From NCBI RefSeq assembly GCF_014652335.1, contig NZ_BMYP01000006.1:32641-96640 (forward strand): a stretch of 64,000 nucleotides of DNA, given 5' to 3'. Of the stretch, positions 1 through 10,380 are shown in pieces (position 1 is the stretch's first letter; each line of letters starts with the position of its first letter). Source of the DNA: Vogesella fluminis (GTDB lineage: Bacteria > Pseudomonadota > Gammaproteobacteria > Burkholderiales > Chromobacteriaceae). The position numbers and the translations under genes were made by a program. A model generated the notes under the pieces. That model saw only the letters and a program-made list of their open reading frames with translations, ran no database searches and was not told the DNA's origin.

Positions 1-4
1 CCGC

Positions 5-2230
<2,226 letters not shown>

Positions 2231-2419
2231 TCACGCCAGGTGGCGTGTCCGTTGCGGCTTGTCCGGATTAATTTGAGTGTTCGGGATGAGCGGTGTGGCC
2301 GGCGGCGGCCCGGTACGGGCCATGCCGCGCGCTGCGGCCAACGTTGCGGTTTGCTGCATCCACACCAGATTGGCCCACATCTCGTCGAGGGTGATGCGCT
2401 GGCGGAAGAAACGTTTCAT
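2231..2419 (-). CDS. Small hypothetical protein upstream of katG (62 aa)
   Basis: A 62-codon frame in the same direction as katG, ending 33 bases before the katG start. It has a good ribosome-binding site (CAAGGAG about 7 bases before ATG), which is the main reason to call it. The product is basic at the N-terminus (MKRFFRQR), has a short hydrophobic-aromatic stretch ([10 protein letters not shown]) and a Pro/Thr-rich tail. No domain is recognised. A DUS-like copy lies inside it at 2333-2342. It may be a leader or a small stress protein co-transcribed with katG, or a chance frame with a good SD. Confidence 0.4.
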   Translation of the reverse strand: MKRFFRQRITLDEMWANLVWMQQTATLAAARGMARTGPPPATPLIPNTQINPDKPQRTRHLA

Positions 2420-2677
2420 GGTGTGGCTCCTTGCAGATCGGTGGATGAGCGGATTATGGATGCCGGCTGTTGATTTGTTAAATTGATTGTTGTTTTTGAC
2501 TTGTTAGAATTTTGCTATCGATTGTGGCGGCCATGCCACAGTGGCTGCCGTGTCGGTGCCATGGCAAGGGTGATTTTTGTTATAGCGGCAAAGCAGCCGC
2601 TTGGCAGTACCGACCGTGGGCGGTGATTTTTTTTGCGCTGCCCGTGCCGCGCAACGCGCTATACTCGCCGCTTCGAC

Positions 2678-2752
2678 CACCGGGGGTGTCTGCCGAGGCA
2701 GACTGAGAGAGACCCCAGAACCTGATCTGGGTCATGCCAGCGGAGGGAGCGT
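2678..2752 (+). promoter_or_regulatory. TPP riboswitch (THI element)
   Basis: The conserved thiamine pyrophosphate aptamer is visible: GGGGTGTCTGCC, the CTGAGAGAGACCCC arm with the CUGAGA core, then ACCTGATCTGGGTCATGCC and AGCGGAGGGA. These are the standard P2/J3-2 and P4/P5 pyrophosphate-sensor blocks. It lies in the leader of thiBPQ, the expected target, and would switch off expression when TPP is plentiful. The exact ends of the P1 helix are approximate. Confidence 0.95.
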
Positions 2753-2782
2753 GATGCGCGGCCAGTCCGCGTCCCGCTTCTT

Positions 2783-2808
2783 CTTTTGGTGCGCGCCACT
2801 ACCAAAAG
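2783..2808 (+). promoter_or_regulatory. Hairpin abutting the thiB ribosome-binding site
   Basis: An 8-bp perfect stem (CTTTTGGT at 2783-2790 with ACCAAAAG at 2801-2808, 10-base loop) overlaps the start of the AGAGG Shine-Dalgarno at 2807-2811. It lies between the TPP aptamer and the thiB start, where an expression platform is expected. No U-tract follows, so translational control by sequestering the ribosome site is the simpler reading. This is inference from position and pairing. Confidence 0.5.
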
Positions 2809-2820
2809 AGGATGTCTGCA

Positions 2821-3837
2821 ATGTTCAAGAAGTCCGTACTGCTGCTGGCGCTGGCCGGCGTGTCCCTGACCACCCTGGCCGCCGAACTGCGGGTGATGAC
2901 GCACAGCTCGTTCAGCCTGCCGAAAGAGCGCATCGCCGAGTTCGAGAAGCAGAGCGGCGCCAAGCTGGCCATCATCAAGGGCGGCGATGCCGGCGAGATG
3001 CTCAACAAGCTGATCCTGACCCGCGCCAATCCGGTGGCCGACGTGGTGTACGGCATCGACAACACCCTGATCGGCAAGGCCAACGCCGCCGGCGTGCTGG
3101 AGCCAACCAGCAGCAAGGTTGGCCGCAACGTGGCGGTGGCCAGCCTGCCGGGCGCGGTGGCCATCGACTACGGCTACGTCACCCTCAACATCGACAAGGC
3201 CTGGTTCGCGGGCAGCAAGCTGCCGCTGCCGGCGACGCTGGACGACCTGACCCGCCCCGCCTACAAGGACCTGCTGGTAGTGGAAAACCCGGCTACCTCC
3301 AGCCCCGGTCTCGCCTTCCTGCTGGCGACCATCGCCGGCAAGGGCGAGGAGGGCGCCTTCCAGTGGTGGGGCAAGCTGCGCGACAACGGCCTGAAAGTGG
3401 CCAAGGGCTGGAGCGAGGCCTACTACACCGACTTCACCCGCAACGGCGGCGCGCGGCCTATCGTGGTCAGCTACGCCACCAGCCCGGCGGCGGAAGTGTT
3501 CTACAGCAAGGAAAAACTGGCCGAATCGCCGACCGCCAACCTGTTGCTGAAAGGCGGCGTGTTCATGCAGGTGGAGGGCGTGGCCCGGGTCAAGGGCGGG
3601 CTGCAGCCTGCGCTCGCGCAGCAGTTCGTCGACTTCCTGCGCGGCGAGGCGGTACAGAAGGAGCTGCAGACCAGCATGTGGATGTATCCGGCGGTGGCCG
3701 GCGTGGCCTTGGCGCCGGTGTTCAAGCACGCCGCGCAGCCGGCCAGCTTCAGCAACCCGGACCTGAAGGCGATGCAGCACAAGACCGCCGCCTGGGTCAG
3801 CCGCTGGACGCGACTGGTGATCAAGAACGCACCGTGA
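2821..3837 (+). CDS. thiB: Thiamine ABC transporter, periplasmic binding protein ThiB
   Basis: Periplasmic thiamine/TPP-binding component of the ThiBPQ importer. The start is placed at the second of two in-frame ATGs (2821, not 2812) because AGAGG at 2807-2811 is correctly spaced only for it; this gives MFKKSVLLLALAGVSLTTLAAEL, a normal Sec signal peptide. The mature protein begins with the ELRVMTHSSFSLPK strand typical of the family, and total length (338 aa) matches ThiB. It follows a TPP riboswitch and precedes thiP and thiQ, which makes the substrate assignment firm. A DUS-like copy is embedded in frame at the residues SKVGRN. Confidence 0.95.
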   Translation: MFKKSVLLLALAGVSLTTLAAELRVMTHSSFSLPKERIAEFEKQSGAKLAIIKGGDAGEMLNKLILTRANPVADVVYGIDNTLIGKANAAGVLEPTSSKVGRNVAVASLPGAVAIDYGYVTLNIDKAWFAGSKLPLPATLDDLTRPAYKDLLVVENPATSSPGLAFLLATIAGKGEEGAFQWWGKLRDNGLKVAKGWSEAYYTDFTRNGGARPIVVSYATSPAAEVFYSKEKLAESPTANLLLKGGVFMQVEGVARVKGGLQPALAQQFVDFLRGEAVQKELQTSMWMYPAVAGVALAPVFKHAAQPASFSNPDLKAMQHKTAAWVSRWTRLVIKNAP

Positions 3838-3882
3838 TACGGCGGGCTGCCGGCGCCGGCCGGCAGTGGCTATTACTAAATG

Positions 3883-3911
3883 ACGGTAACGGCAGCAGCC
3901 GTTACCGTTTT
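3883..3911 (+). terminator. Intra-operon terminator-like hairpin between thiB and thiP
   Basis: A perfect 11-bp stem (ACGGTAACGGC at 3883-3893 with its complement at 3898-3908), loop AGCA, is followed by TTTT. Its position just after thiB suggests partial termination, giving more binding protein than membrane components, a common arrangement in ABC import operons. Confidence 0.75.
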
Positions 3912-3922
3912 CCATTGTCGTG

Positions 3923-5470
3923 ATGCAGAAAGTGTTGCCGTTGTCTGATTACCGCTGGCTGGCCTTGCCGCCGCTGTCATTCCTGCTGCTGCTGGTCGGG
4001 CTGCCGCTGTCGCGCCTGCTGTACGAGGGTGGGCTGGCGTTCAGCCCGGCGCTGCTGGGCGACGCCTACCTGCAGTGGCGCCTCGGCTGGTCGCTGCTGC
4101 AGGCGGCGGCCACCTGCGCGCTGACGCTGCTGCTGGGGCTGCCGCTGGCGTGGGTGCTGGCGCACTTCGAATTTCGCGGCCGTACGCTGCTGTTGCGGGT
4201 GCTGATGCTGCCCTTCGTGATGCCGACGCTGGTCGCCGGCCTCGGCGTGCTGGCGCTGTTCGGCCCGCACGGCCTCAGCGGCTTGAACCTGCAGGACACG
4301 CCGTGGCTGCTCTTGTACGGCAACCTGTTCTACAACCTGCCGCTGTTGATCCGCGCCGCGGTGGACGGCTTCGACCACGTGCCGGCCAGCCGGCTGATGG
4401 TGGCGCGCACGCTGGGCGCCTCGCGCTGGCGCACGTTCTGGCGCGTGGAGTGGCCGGTGGTGCGGCCGTGGCTGGCGTCGGCGCTGTGCTTGATCTTCTT
4501 GTACTGCTTCTCCGGCTTCGGCCTCGCACTGCTGCTCGGCGGTCAGCGTTACGCCACGGTGGAAGTCGAGATTTACTCGCTGGTCGCCTACGAGCTGAAC
4601 CTGGCCGACGCCGGCGCGCTGGCGCTGCTGATGCTGCTGCTCGGCGCCGTCATCGCGCTGCTGTACGCGCTGATCGAGCGTCGCCTGGCGCGGCCGGACA
4701 AGCGCAGCCCGCCGCTGCGCCAGCCGGTGCAAGGTTGGCCGCAACGGCTGCTGCTGCTGGCCAGCCTGCTGTTGTTGGCGCTGTTCGCCGCCGCGCCGCT
4801 GCTGGCGGTGCTCTTGCGCGCGCTGCTGGCCGATGCCGCCGCGTGGCGGGTGCTGCTGCAGGACGACACCCAGCTGGCGCTGGGCAACACGCTGCGCTTC
4901 TCGCTGCTGGCGCTGCTGCTGGCCACATTGCTGGGCCTGCTGCATGGGCTGGCGGCGCAGCGCAGCGCCGGCCTGCGCGCGCTGATGTTCCTGCCGTTCA
5001 TGGTGTCGCCGGTGTGCGTCGCCTTCGGCCTGTTGCTGGCCTATCCCGCCTACAGCGCGACGCTGGCGCTGCTGGTGGCCGCCTATGCGCTGTTGGCCTA
5101 TCCGTTTGTCGCCAAGGCGGTGGTCAGCGCCCGCGATGCCTTGCCGGCGGCGCTGCCCAATGCCGCGCGTACGCTGGGCGCGTCGCCGTGGCGCGTGTTC
5201 TGGCGTGTCAGCCTGCCGCTGATGCGCCCGGCGCTGCGGCGCGGCATGGCGTTTGCCGCCGCCACCGCCGTCGGTGAATTCGCGGTCAGCCTGTTCCTGT
5301 CGCGCCCGGAATGGCTGACGCTGACCACGCTGATCTACCAGCATCTGGGCCGCCCGGGTGCGGCCAACCTTGAGGCGGCGCTGGTGTTGTCCAGCGTGCT
5401 GCTGCTGCTGGCGCTGCTGGCATTCATGGCCATCGAGTGGCCGGAGAAGACCCATGCTCGAACTTCGTGA
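3923..5470 (+). CDS. thiP: Thiamine ABC transporter, permease ThiP
   Basis: Inner-membrane permease of ThiBPQ. About 515 residues with two fused permease halves, as in the FbpB/ThiP family, each with an EAA-type loop (ARTLGASRWRTFWRVEWP near residue 160 and ARTLGASPWRVFWRVSLP near 415) that docks on the ATPase. Many hydrophobic segments are visible. The start could also be the GTG three bases upstream; neither has a strong SD. The 3' end overlaps thiQ by 17 bases, indicating coupled translation. A DUS-like copy sits in frame (QGWPQR) in the linker between the two permease halves. Confidence 0.94.
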   Translation: MQKVLPLSDYRWLALPPLSFLLLLVGLPLSRLLYEGGLAFSPALLGDAYLQWRLGWSLLQAAATCALTLLLGLPLAWVLAHFEFRGRTLLLRVLMLPFVMPTLVAGLGVLALFGPHGLSGLNLQDTPWLLLYGNLFYNLPLLIRAAVDGFDHVPASRLMVARTLGASRWRTFWRVEWPVVRPWLASALCLIFLYCFSGFGLALLLGGQRYATVEVEIYSLVAYELNLADAGALALLMLLLGAVIALLYALIERRLARPDKRSPPLRQPVQGWPQRLLLLASLLLLALFAAAPLLAVLLRALLADAAAWRVLLQDDTQLALGNTLRFSLLALLLATLLGLLHGLAAQRSAGLRALMFLPFMVSPVCVAFGLLLAYPAYSATLALLVAAYALLAYPFVAKAVVSARDALPAALPNAARTLGASPWRVFWRVSLPLMRPALRRGMAFAAATAVGEFAVSLFLSRPEWLTLTTLIYQHLGRPGAANLEAALVLSSVLLLLALLAFMAIEWPEKTHARTS

Positions 5471-6395
5471 CCTGGCGCTGGCCTTTGCCGGCCGCCGCGT
5501 GCTGGACGGCCTGTCGCTGCAGGTGGCCGCCGGCGAAACCGTGGCCCTGCTCGGCCCCTCCGGCGAGGGCAAATCCAGCCTGCTGGCGGTGATCGCCGGC
5601 CTGTTACGGCCGCAGCACGGCCAGGTGTGGCTGGGCGGGCGCGACATCAGCCGCCTGCCGCCGGAGCGGCGCCAGCTGGCGATGATGTTCCAGGACCACG
5701 CGCTGTTCCCGCACCTCGACGCCGCGGCCAACGTGGCCTTCGGCCTGCAGGAACGCGGCGTGCCGCGCGCGGCCGCACGGCTGCGTGCCGAGGCGGCGCT
5801 GGCGGCGGTGGGCCTGGCCGGCCGTGGCGCGGCGGCCTGCCACGAGCTGTCCGGCGGTCAGCAGCAGCGGGTGGCGCTGGCGCGGGCCTTGATCGGCGAG
5901 CCGGCGCTGTTCCTGCTCGACGAGCCGTTTTCCAGCCTCGACACCCACCTTAAGCAGCAGCTGATCGACGACCTGCGCCAGCGGCTGTCCGCGATGGCGG
6001 TGCCGACGCTGCTGGTGACGCACGACCGCCACGAGGCGTTCGCGCTGGCCGACCGCGTCGCTATCCTGCAGCACGGACGGCTGATCCAGGTCGGCACCCC
6101 GGGCGAGGTACTGGCGCGGCCGGCCAGCGCCTGGGTGGCGCGCTTCGTCGGTTTCGACAATGTCGCCGCCGATCACGCCATCCCGCCGGCGGCCTTCCTG
6201 CTCGGCGACGGCCAGCCGCTGCGCACGGTGAAGCTGGTCGAGCCGCGGGTGGAGGGCTGCCGCGTGGTGGTGGCCGGCGACGGCGGCGACTGGGTGCTGT
6301 CGCTGTCGGCGCGCGAGCTGGCCGCGCAGCCGTATCCGCAGCGCGGCGGCCGGCTGGCGGTGGGCGTCGATCGCGCGGCGCTGCTGCGCTGGTAG
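5454..6395 (+). CDS. thiQ: Thiamine ABC transporter, ATP-binding protein ThiQ
   Basis: ATPase of the thiamine importer. Start ATG at 5454 gives MLELRDLALAFAG, the usual N-terminus of the family. Walker A GPSGEGKSS is at residues 34-42, followed by the Q-loop, the ABC signature LSGGQQQR, Walker B FLLDEPFSSLD and the H-loop (VTHDRHEA). At 313 residues it is longer than the typical ThiQ of about 230 and carries a C-terminal extension of about 80 residues resembling the TOBE-like tail of CysA/PotA-type ATPases. It is the last gene of the operon. Confidence 0.92.
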   Translation: MLELRDLALAFAGRRVLDGLSLQVAAGETVALLGPSGEGKSSLLAVIAGLLRPQHGQVWLGGRDISRLPPERRQLAMMFQDHALFPHLDAAANVAFGLQERGVPRAAARLRAEAALAAVGLAGRGAAACHELSGGQQQRVALARALIGEPALFLLDEPFSSLDTHLKQQLIDDLRQRLSAMAVPTLLVTHDRHEAFALADRVAILQHGRLIQVGTPGEVLARPASAWVARFVGFDNVAADHAIPPAAFLLGDGQPLRTVKLVEPRVEGCRVVVAGDGGDWVLSLSARELAAQPYPQRGGRLAVGVDRAALLRW

Positions 6396-6508
6396 CGTTT
6401 TTGTGCGGCACGCGGCCGGTGCCGGGCTTGAGGCGGAACAGGTGCCGGGCGCGGCTTTTGGTGTAAACTGCCACGCCTGTTTCCGGATAATTGCAGAAAG
6501 AACGCACC

Positions 6509-7096
6509 ATGAAGCCGCATATTCTCGACACCCTTCACCAAGCCCGCAACGCGCTGGACGCGCTGCTGGCCAATCCGGCGGCGCTGGCTGCCATCGGCGA
6601 TGCCGGTGATGCGCTGGTGAACGCCTTCCGCCAGGGCAAACGGGTGTTCAGCTGCGGCAATGGTGGCTCGATGTGCGACGCGATGCACTTTGCCGAGGAG
6701 CTGTCCGGTCGCTACCGCCTGAACCGCAAGGCATTGCCGGCGGCGTCGATCAGCGACCCCAGCCACATCAGCTGCGTCGGCAACGACTACGGCTACGAGG
6801 CGATCTTCTCGCGTTATCTGGAGGCGCACGCCGGGCAGGGCGACGTGCTGCTGGCGATCAGCACCAGCGGCAGCAGCAAGAACATCCTCGCCGCGGTGAA
6901 CGCGGCCAAGGCGCTGGGCGTCACCGTGGTGGCGCTGACCGGCCGCCCCGGCTCGGTGATCGGCGAGCTGGCCGACATCGACGTCTGCACCCCCGGCGGC
7001 CAGTACGCCGATCGCGTGCAGGAGCTGCACATCAAGGTGATCCACATCCTGATCGAGTCGGTGGAGCGCGCGCTGTTTCCGGAGAACTACGCCTGA
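6509..7096 (+). CDS. gmhA: Phosphoheptose isomerase GmhA
   Basis: Converts sedoheptulose 7-phosphate to D-glycero-D-manno-heptose 7-phosphate, the first step toward the ADP-heptose of lipopolysaccharide core. SIS-domain protein of 195 residues. The segment CGNGGSMCDAMHFAEELSGR and the ISDPSHISCVGNDYGYE region are characteristic of GmhA, as is the C-terminal YADRVQELHIKVIHILIE. DiaA is the main alternative, but the FAEELSGRYR and SHISCVGND signatures favour GmhA. The start is the ATG at 6509; an AGAAAG sequence lies upstream. It is apparently monocistronic and followed by a strong terminator. Confidence 0.93.
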   Translation: MKPHILDTLHQARNALDALLANPAALAAIGDAGDALVNAFRQGKRVFSCGNGGSMCDAMHFAEELSGRYRLNRKALPAASISDPSHISCVGNDYGYEAIFSRYLEAHAGQGDVLLAISTSGSSKNILAAVNAAKALGVTVVALTGRPGSVIGELADIDVCTPGGQYADRVQELHIKVIHILIESVERALFPENYA

Positions 7097-7117
7097 TTGT
7101 CATCGGCATGAAATATA

Positions 7118-7146
7118 AAGCCTGCCCGCGAGCAGGCTTTTTTTAT
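7118..7146 (+). terminator. Rho-independent terminator after gmhA
   Basis: AAAGCCTGC pairs with GCAGGCTTT around a short loop and is followed by a run of Ts. Confidence 0.9.
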
Positions 7147-7450
7147 TCAATTGCGACATGGTGTTACAGCTTTTTGCCATGGTTTTCTGCTTGGATCGCG
7201 GCTTTAATCGTTCCGGGTTGGCATGAAAGCCGGTTCGATGTGCTTTGGGCCGGGCAGGGCTTGTTGATTGTGCGCTGCAGCGATCGAATATCGTCATAAA
7301 ATTGCTTATAGCCCATGTCTTTGGCAACTAGGTAGAAATACCGAGTGGGGCAGAATCACGTTGCGTTGCGGCCGGCTTGGCACTAGACATCAACAGTGAT
7401 GTCATCAGGACCACCCCTGGTGCCGCGCTCAACCCACCGGAGCCACCCTC
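7147..7450. other. Intergenic region upstream of the chemotaxis receptor
   Basis: About 300 bases without a convincing gene. It is more AT-rich than its surroundings. A minus-strand open frame at 7100-7327 has no ribosome site or recognisable product. The only clear signal is GGAG just before the receptor start. Confidence 0.5.
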
Positions 7451-9148
7451 ATGCTGCGCAATCCCACCATTGGTCAGCGTTTAAGTTTTCTGGTCGTCGT
7501 CCTGCTCGCCATCGCCGCCTTGCTCGGCGGCTACGGCATGTATACCCAATCCAAGATTCTTGCCGATTTTTCAACAACCTACCACGACCGCGTGGTGCCG
7601 CTGCAGCAGCTGAAGCTGGTGGCGGACGGCTACGCGGTGAGCATTGTCGACGCCGCGCACAAGGTCCGCGCCGGCGCGCTGAACCGCGACGCTTTCCTCG
7701 CCAGCCTGGACCAGGCCCGCACCCAGATCCGCCAGCAGTGGCAGGCTTACCACGCCACCGAGCTGACCGCGCAGGAGCTGCAGCTGGCGCAGGATGCCGA
7801 AACCAGCATGAAGCAGGCGGATCATACCGTCGACCGCCTGCGCGAACTGGTGGTGGCCGGCGATAACGCGGCATTGCAGATGTTTAATGACACACAGCTT
7901 TACCCTGGGCTGGACCCGGTGTCGGGGCGCATCTCCGCGCTGATCGACCTGCAGCTGAAGGTGGCGGCACAGGAATACGCCGCGGCCGAGGCCGACGCCG
8001 CCTTCTGCGCGCGGGTGTCGCTGGCGCTGATGCTGCTGGGCATGGTGCTGGGCGCGGCGCTGGGCTACACCATCATCCGCCGCCTGCTGTCGCAGCTGGG
8101 CGGCGAGCCGGACGACGTGGTGGCGCTGGCCGGACGCATTGCCAACGGCGACCTCAGCCAGCAGCTGCCGGTGCGCGCCGGTGACCGCCACAGCATCGTC
8201 GCCTCGATGGCGCAGATGCAGCAGGCACTGATCGCGCTGGTGCGCAACCTGGACGGCATCGTGGCGCGGCTGACGGTGAACGCGTCCGAACTGGCGGCCG
8301 CCTCGGAGCAGGTCGCGGTCAGCGCCGAGGAGCAGACCCGCTCCGCGGCGTCGATGTCCGCCGCAGTGGAGCAGCTGTCGGTGAGCATCGCGTCGGTCAG
8401 CGACAACGCCCGCGACGTCGCCGCCGACGCGCAGGCATCCGGCAGCCTGGCGCAGCAGGGCCAGGGCGTCATCGAGCGCACCGTGTACGCAATCCAGCAG
8501 GTGGCGCAGCAGGCGCGCGACGCCAGCCGCCAGGCGGACCTGCTCGGCAACAAGTCGCAGCAGATTGCCAACGTGGTGCAGGTGATCCGCGACGTGGCGG
8601 AGCAGACCAACCTGCTGGCGCTGAACGCGGCGATCGAGGCCGCCCGTGCCGGCGAGCAGGGCCGCGGCTTTGCCGTGGTCGCCGACGAGGTGCGCAAGCT
8701 GTCGGAGCGCACCGCGCACTCCACCGCCGAGATCAGCAGCATTATCGGTGAGATGCTGGACAACAGTCAGCGGGTGGTTGCCTGCGTACACGGCACGGTC
8801 GGGCAGATGGAGGACGGCCTGCAGCAGAGCCGGCAGGCGCAGGATGTGGTGGCCGGCATCGGTGACAACGTTGGCCGCATCAACCACGCCATTGCCGAAA
8901 TCTCGGTGGCGCTTGTGCAGCAACAGGCGGCCGGCAGCGGCATCGCCGGCAACGTCGAGCAGGTGGCGCAGATGTCGGAGGAGACGTGCAGCGCCGCGGC
9001 GCAGACGGCGGCCTCGGCCGGCCAGCTGGAACAGATGGCGCACGAGCTGAAAGCCGCGATCGATTTCTTCTCGCTGCCCGCCGCCAGTGCGCCGGCGCGC
9101 GACACGGCGTTCGCGATGCCGCTGGCCAGCCGGCTGCAGCCGGCCTGA
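7451..9148 (+). CDS. Methyl-accepting chemotaxis protein
   Basis: Membrane chemoreceptor of 565 residues. TM1 is near residues 10-30 (LSFLVVVLLAIAALLGGY). A periplasmic helical region of about 160 residues, of the four-helix-bundle (4HB_MCP) type, follows. TM2 is near 192-212, then a HAMP domain and the long cytoplasmic coiled-coil signalling domain. The hairpin tip that contacts CheA/CheW is intact (EQTNLLALNAAIEAARAGEQ followed by GRGFAVVADEVRKLSERT). The C-terminus lacks an obvious CheR-tethering pentapeptide. The ligand cannot be predicted. The start has GGAG upstream. A DUS-like copy lies in frame at DNVGRIN. Confidence 0.95.
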   Translation: MLRNPTIGQRLSFLVVVLLAIAALLGGYGMYTQSKILADFSTTYHDRVVPLQQLKLVADGYAVSIVDAAHKVRAGALNRDAFLASLDQARTQIRQQWQAYHATELTAQELQLAQDAETSMKQADHTVDRLRELVVAGDNAALQMFNDTQLYPGLDPVSGRISALIDLQLKVAAQEYAAAEADAAFCARVSLALMLLGMVLGAALGYTIIRRLLSQLGGEPDDVVALAGRIANGDLSQQLPVRAGDRHSIVASMAQMQQALIALVRNLDGIVARLTVNASELAAASEQVAVSAEEQTRSAASMSAAVEQLSVSIASVSDNARDVAADAQASGSLAQQGQGVIERTVYAIQQVAQQARDASRQADLLGNKSQQIANVVQVIRDVAEQTNLLALNAAIEAARAGEQGRGFAVVADEVRKLSERTAHSTAEISSIIGEMLDNSQRVVACVHGTVGQMEDGLQQSRQAQDVVAGIGDNVGRINHAIAEISVALVQQQAAGSGIAGNVEQVAQMSEETCSAAAQTAASAGQLEQMAHELKAAIDFFSLPAASAPARDTAFAMPLASRLQPA

Positions 9149-9272
9149 GATCGTGAACAGGTTCTGAGACCCATGACGTGGTAGCGCAACCGGCAAAGGT
9201 TGGCCGCAACGGGGGCTGCACAGGCAAACCGCCGCGAGGGCGGCGGTGTGTGCTGTCATCGGACGGTGTGCT

Positions 9273-10178
9273 TCAGTTGTGCCGGTCGCGGTCGCGTTGC
9301 CGTTGTCTTTCAAGTAGCAGCTCTTCGGATGGCGGCTTGCCCCGGGATGGTTGCCGTTGCTGCGGTGGCGGCCCGCCTTCCGGGTGCTGCCGTCGCGGTT
9401 CGGCGCGGGAGTAGTCGGCACCGTCCTGCGGTTGCCGCTGCGCGTCAGGGCGCTGTTGCTGCTCGATCCGTGGCGTTTTCGGGCCGCTGCGTTGCTGGAA
9501 ATGCTGCCCTGTTACCGCTTCGCGTGGCTGGTAGCGGTAGAACTGCTCGCGGATGGTCTGCCGCTGTTCGGCGGCACGGGGATAGTCACGCTCCGGGAAC
9601 TTTCGCTGGTAGTCGGGCAGGGGGGCGGGGGCCGGAGTGGTATGCCTGTCCCAGCGGTTCCAATCGCGATGCTGCCGGCTCCAGTCGTGTCCCCAGTGCT
9701 CGTCCCAGCGCGGCGCGCGGTCGGCACGCCAGTAGCGGAAGTGCATCGGCGGGCGGCGATAGTAGCGGATCGGCACGCGCAGCACGAACAGCGGCATGTA
9801 GGCCGGCTCCACCTCCCACCACGGGCCGTTGTACCAGTCGCTGGCATACCAGCGGTCGTCGGAGTAGACCCAGTACAGCCCGTCGTAGAAAAAGAAGTTC
9901 AGATTGAGGCGGGGCGCGTAGTAGACCGGATAACCCGGCACCCGCACCATCGCCGGGTGCGCCGGCAGGTTGATGCCCAGGCTGATGCCGGGCAGTTCGA
10001 TGCCAATGCCGATACTGAGCTGGGCCTGGCTAGTGTAGTGCTGCGTTCTTGATGGAACTTGAAATCAGCTTGAAACCCGCATGGATATTGGTTTTCATAT
10101 GTTTCAAATAGCGTGAAACACTACACTAGGGGCCGCCGGTAACAGCAGCAGGGATAAGGCAAGCAGGAGATAGCGCAT
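9273..10178 (-). pseudogene. Secreted Tyr/Trp-rich protein gene interrupted by a 96-bp element
   Basis: The intact ancestor is readable. ATG at 10178, preceded by a CCGGAG site, encodes MRYLLLALSLLLLPAAP; after removal of the insert at 10030-10129 (keeping one CTAG) the frame continues exactly as SQAQLSIGIGIELPGISLGI. That restores a signal peptide with an SQA cleavage site. The mature part is Tyr/Trp-rich (YYAPRLNLNFFFYDGLYWVY, WYASDWYNGPWWEVEP) then a long Arg/Gln/Pro-rich tail, resembling YXWGXW-type secreted proteins of unknown function. In the present sequence the insert introduces in-frame stops (TGA) soon after the signal peptide, so no exported product is expected. An internal ATG at 9950 could express only a leaderless fragment. 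Confidence 0.8.
10030..10129. mobile_element. MITE-like element, 96 bp plus 4-bp CTAG target duplication
   Basis: The ends are perfect inverted repeats: CTAGTGTAGTG at 10030-10040 and CACTACACTAG at 10119-10129. Taking CTAG as the target duplication leaves TIRs TGTAGTG/CACTACA on a 96-bp insert that is more AT-rich than the host gene. Excising it with one CTAG restores an open secreted-protein gene in frame, which is strong evidence for a real insertion. It is too short to encode a transposase, so it must have been moved in trans. CTAG targets are known for some IS5-group elements; that family assignment is a guess. No second copy was seen in the window. Confidence 0.82.
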
Positions 10179-10380
10179 GTCGGTTCTCCGGTCAGGATCA
10201 ACAGGCCGCGTGGCCATGGACCCGGCGCGCCGTGCAAGCAGCGGACGCGTTCATCTCTCCATTCTAGGCCGGATGCGCAGCATTGCGAGGGCGGGCTGGC
10301 CGTGCCCGCCGTTTGCACGGATGTTGCTCCTGCCGAAACGGCCGGGGCGCCGGCCGGCACACTGTTGGCCGCATACCGGG

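Noticed and set aside
7100-7327. A 75-codon minus-strand frame after gmhA
   Set aside because: It runs through the gmhA terminator hairpin and lacks a ribosome site or family resemblance.
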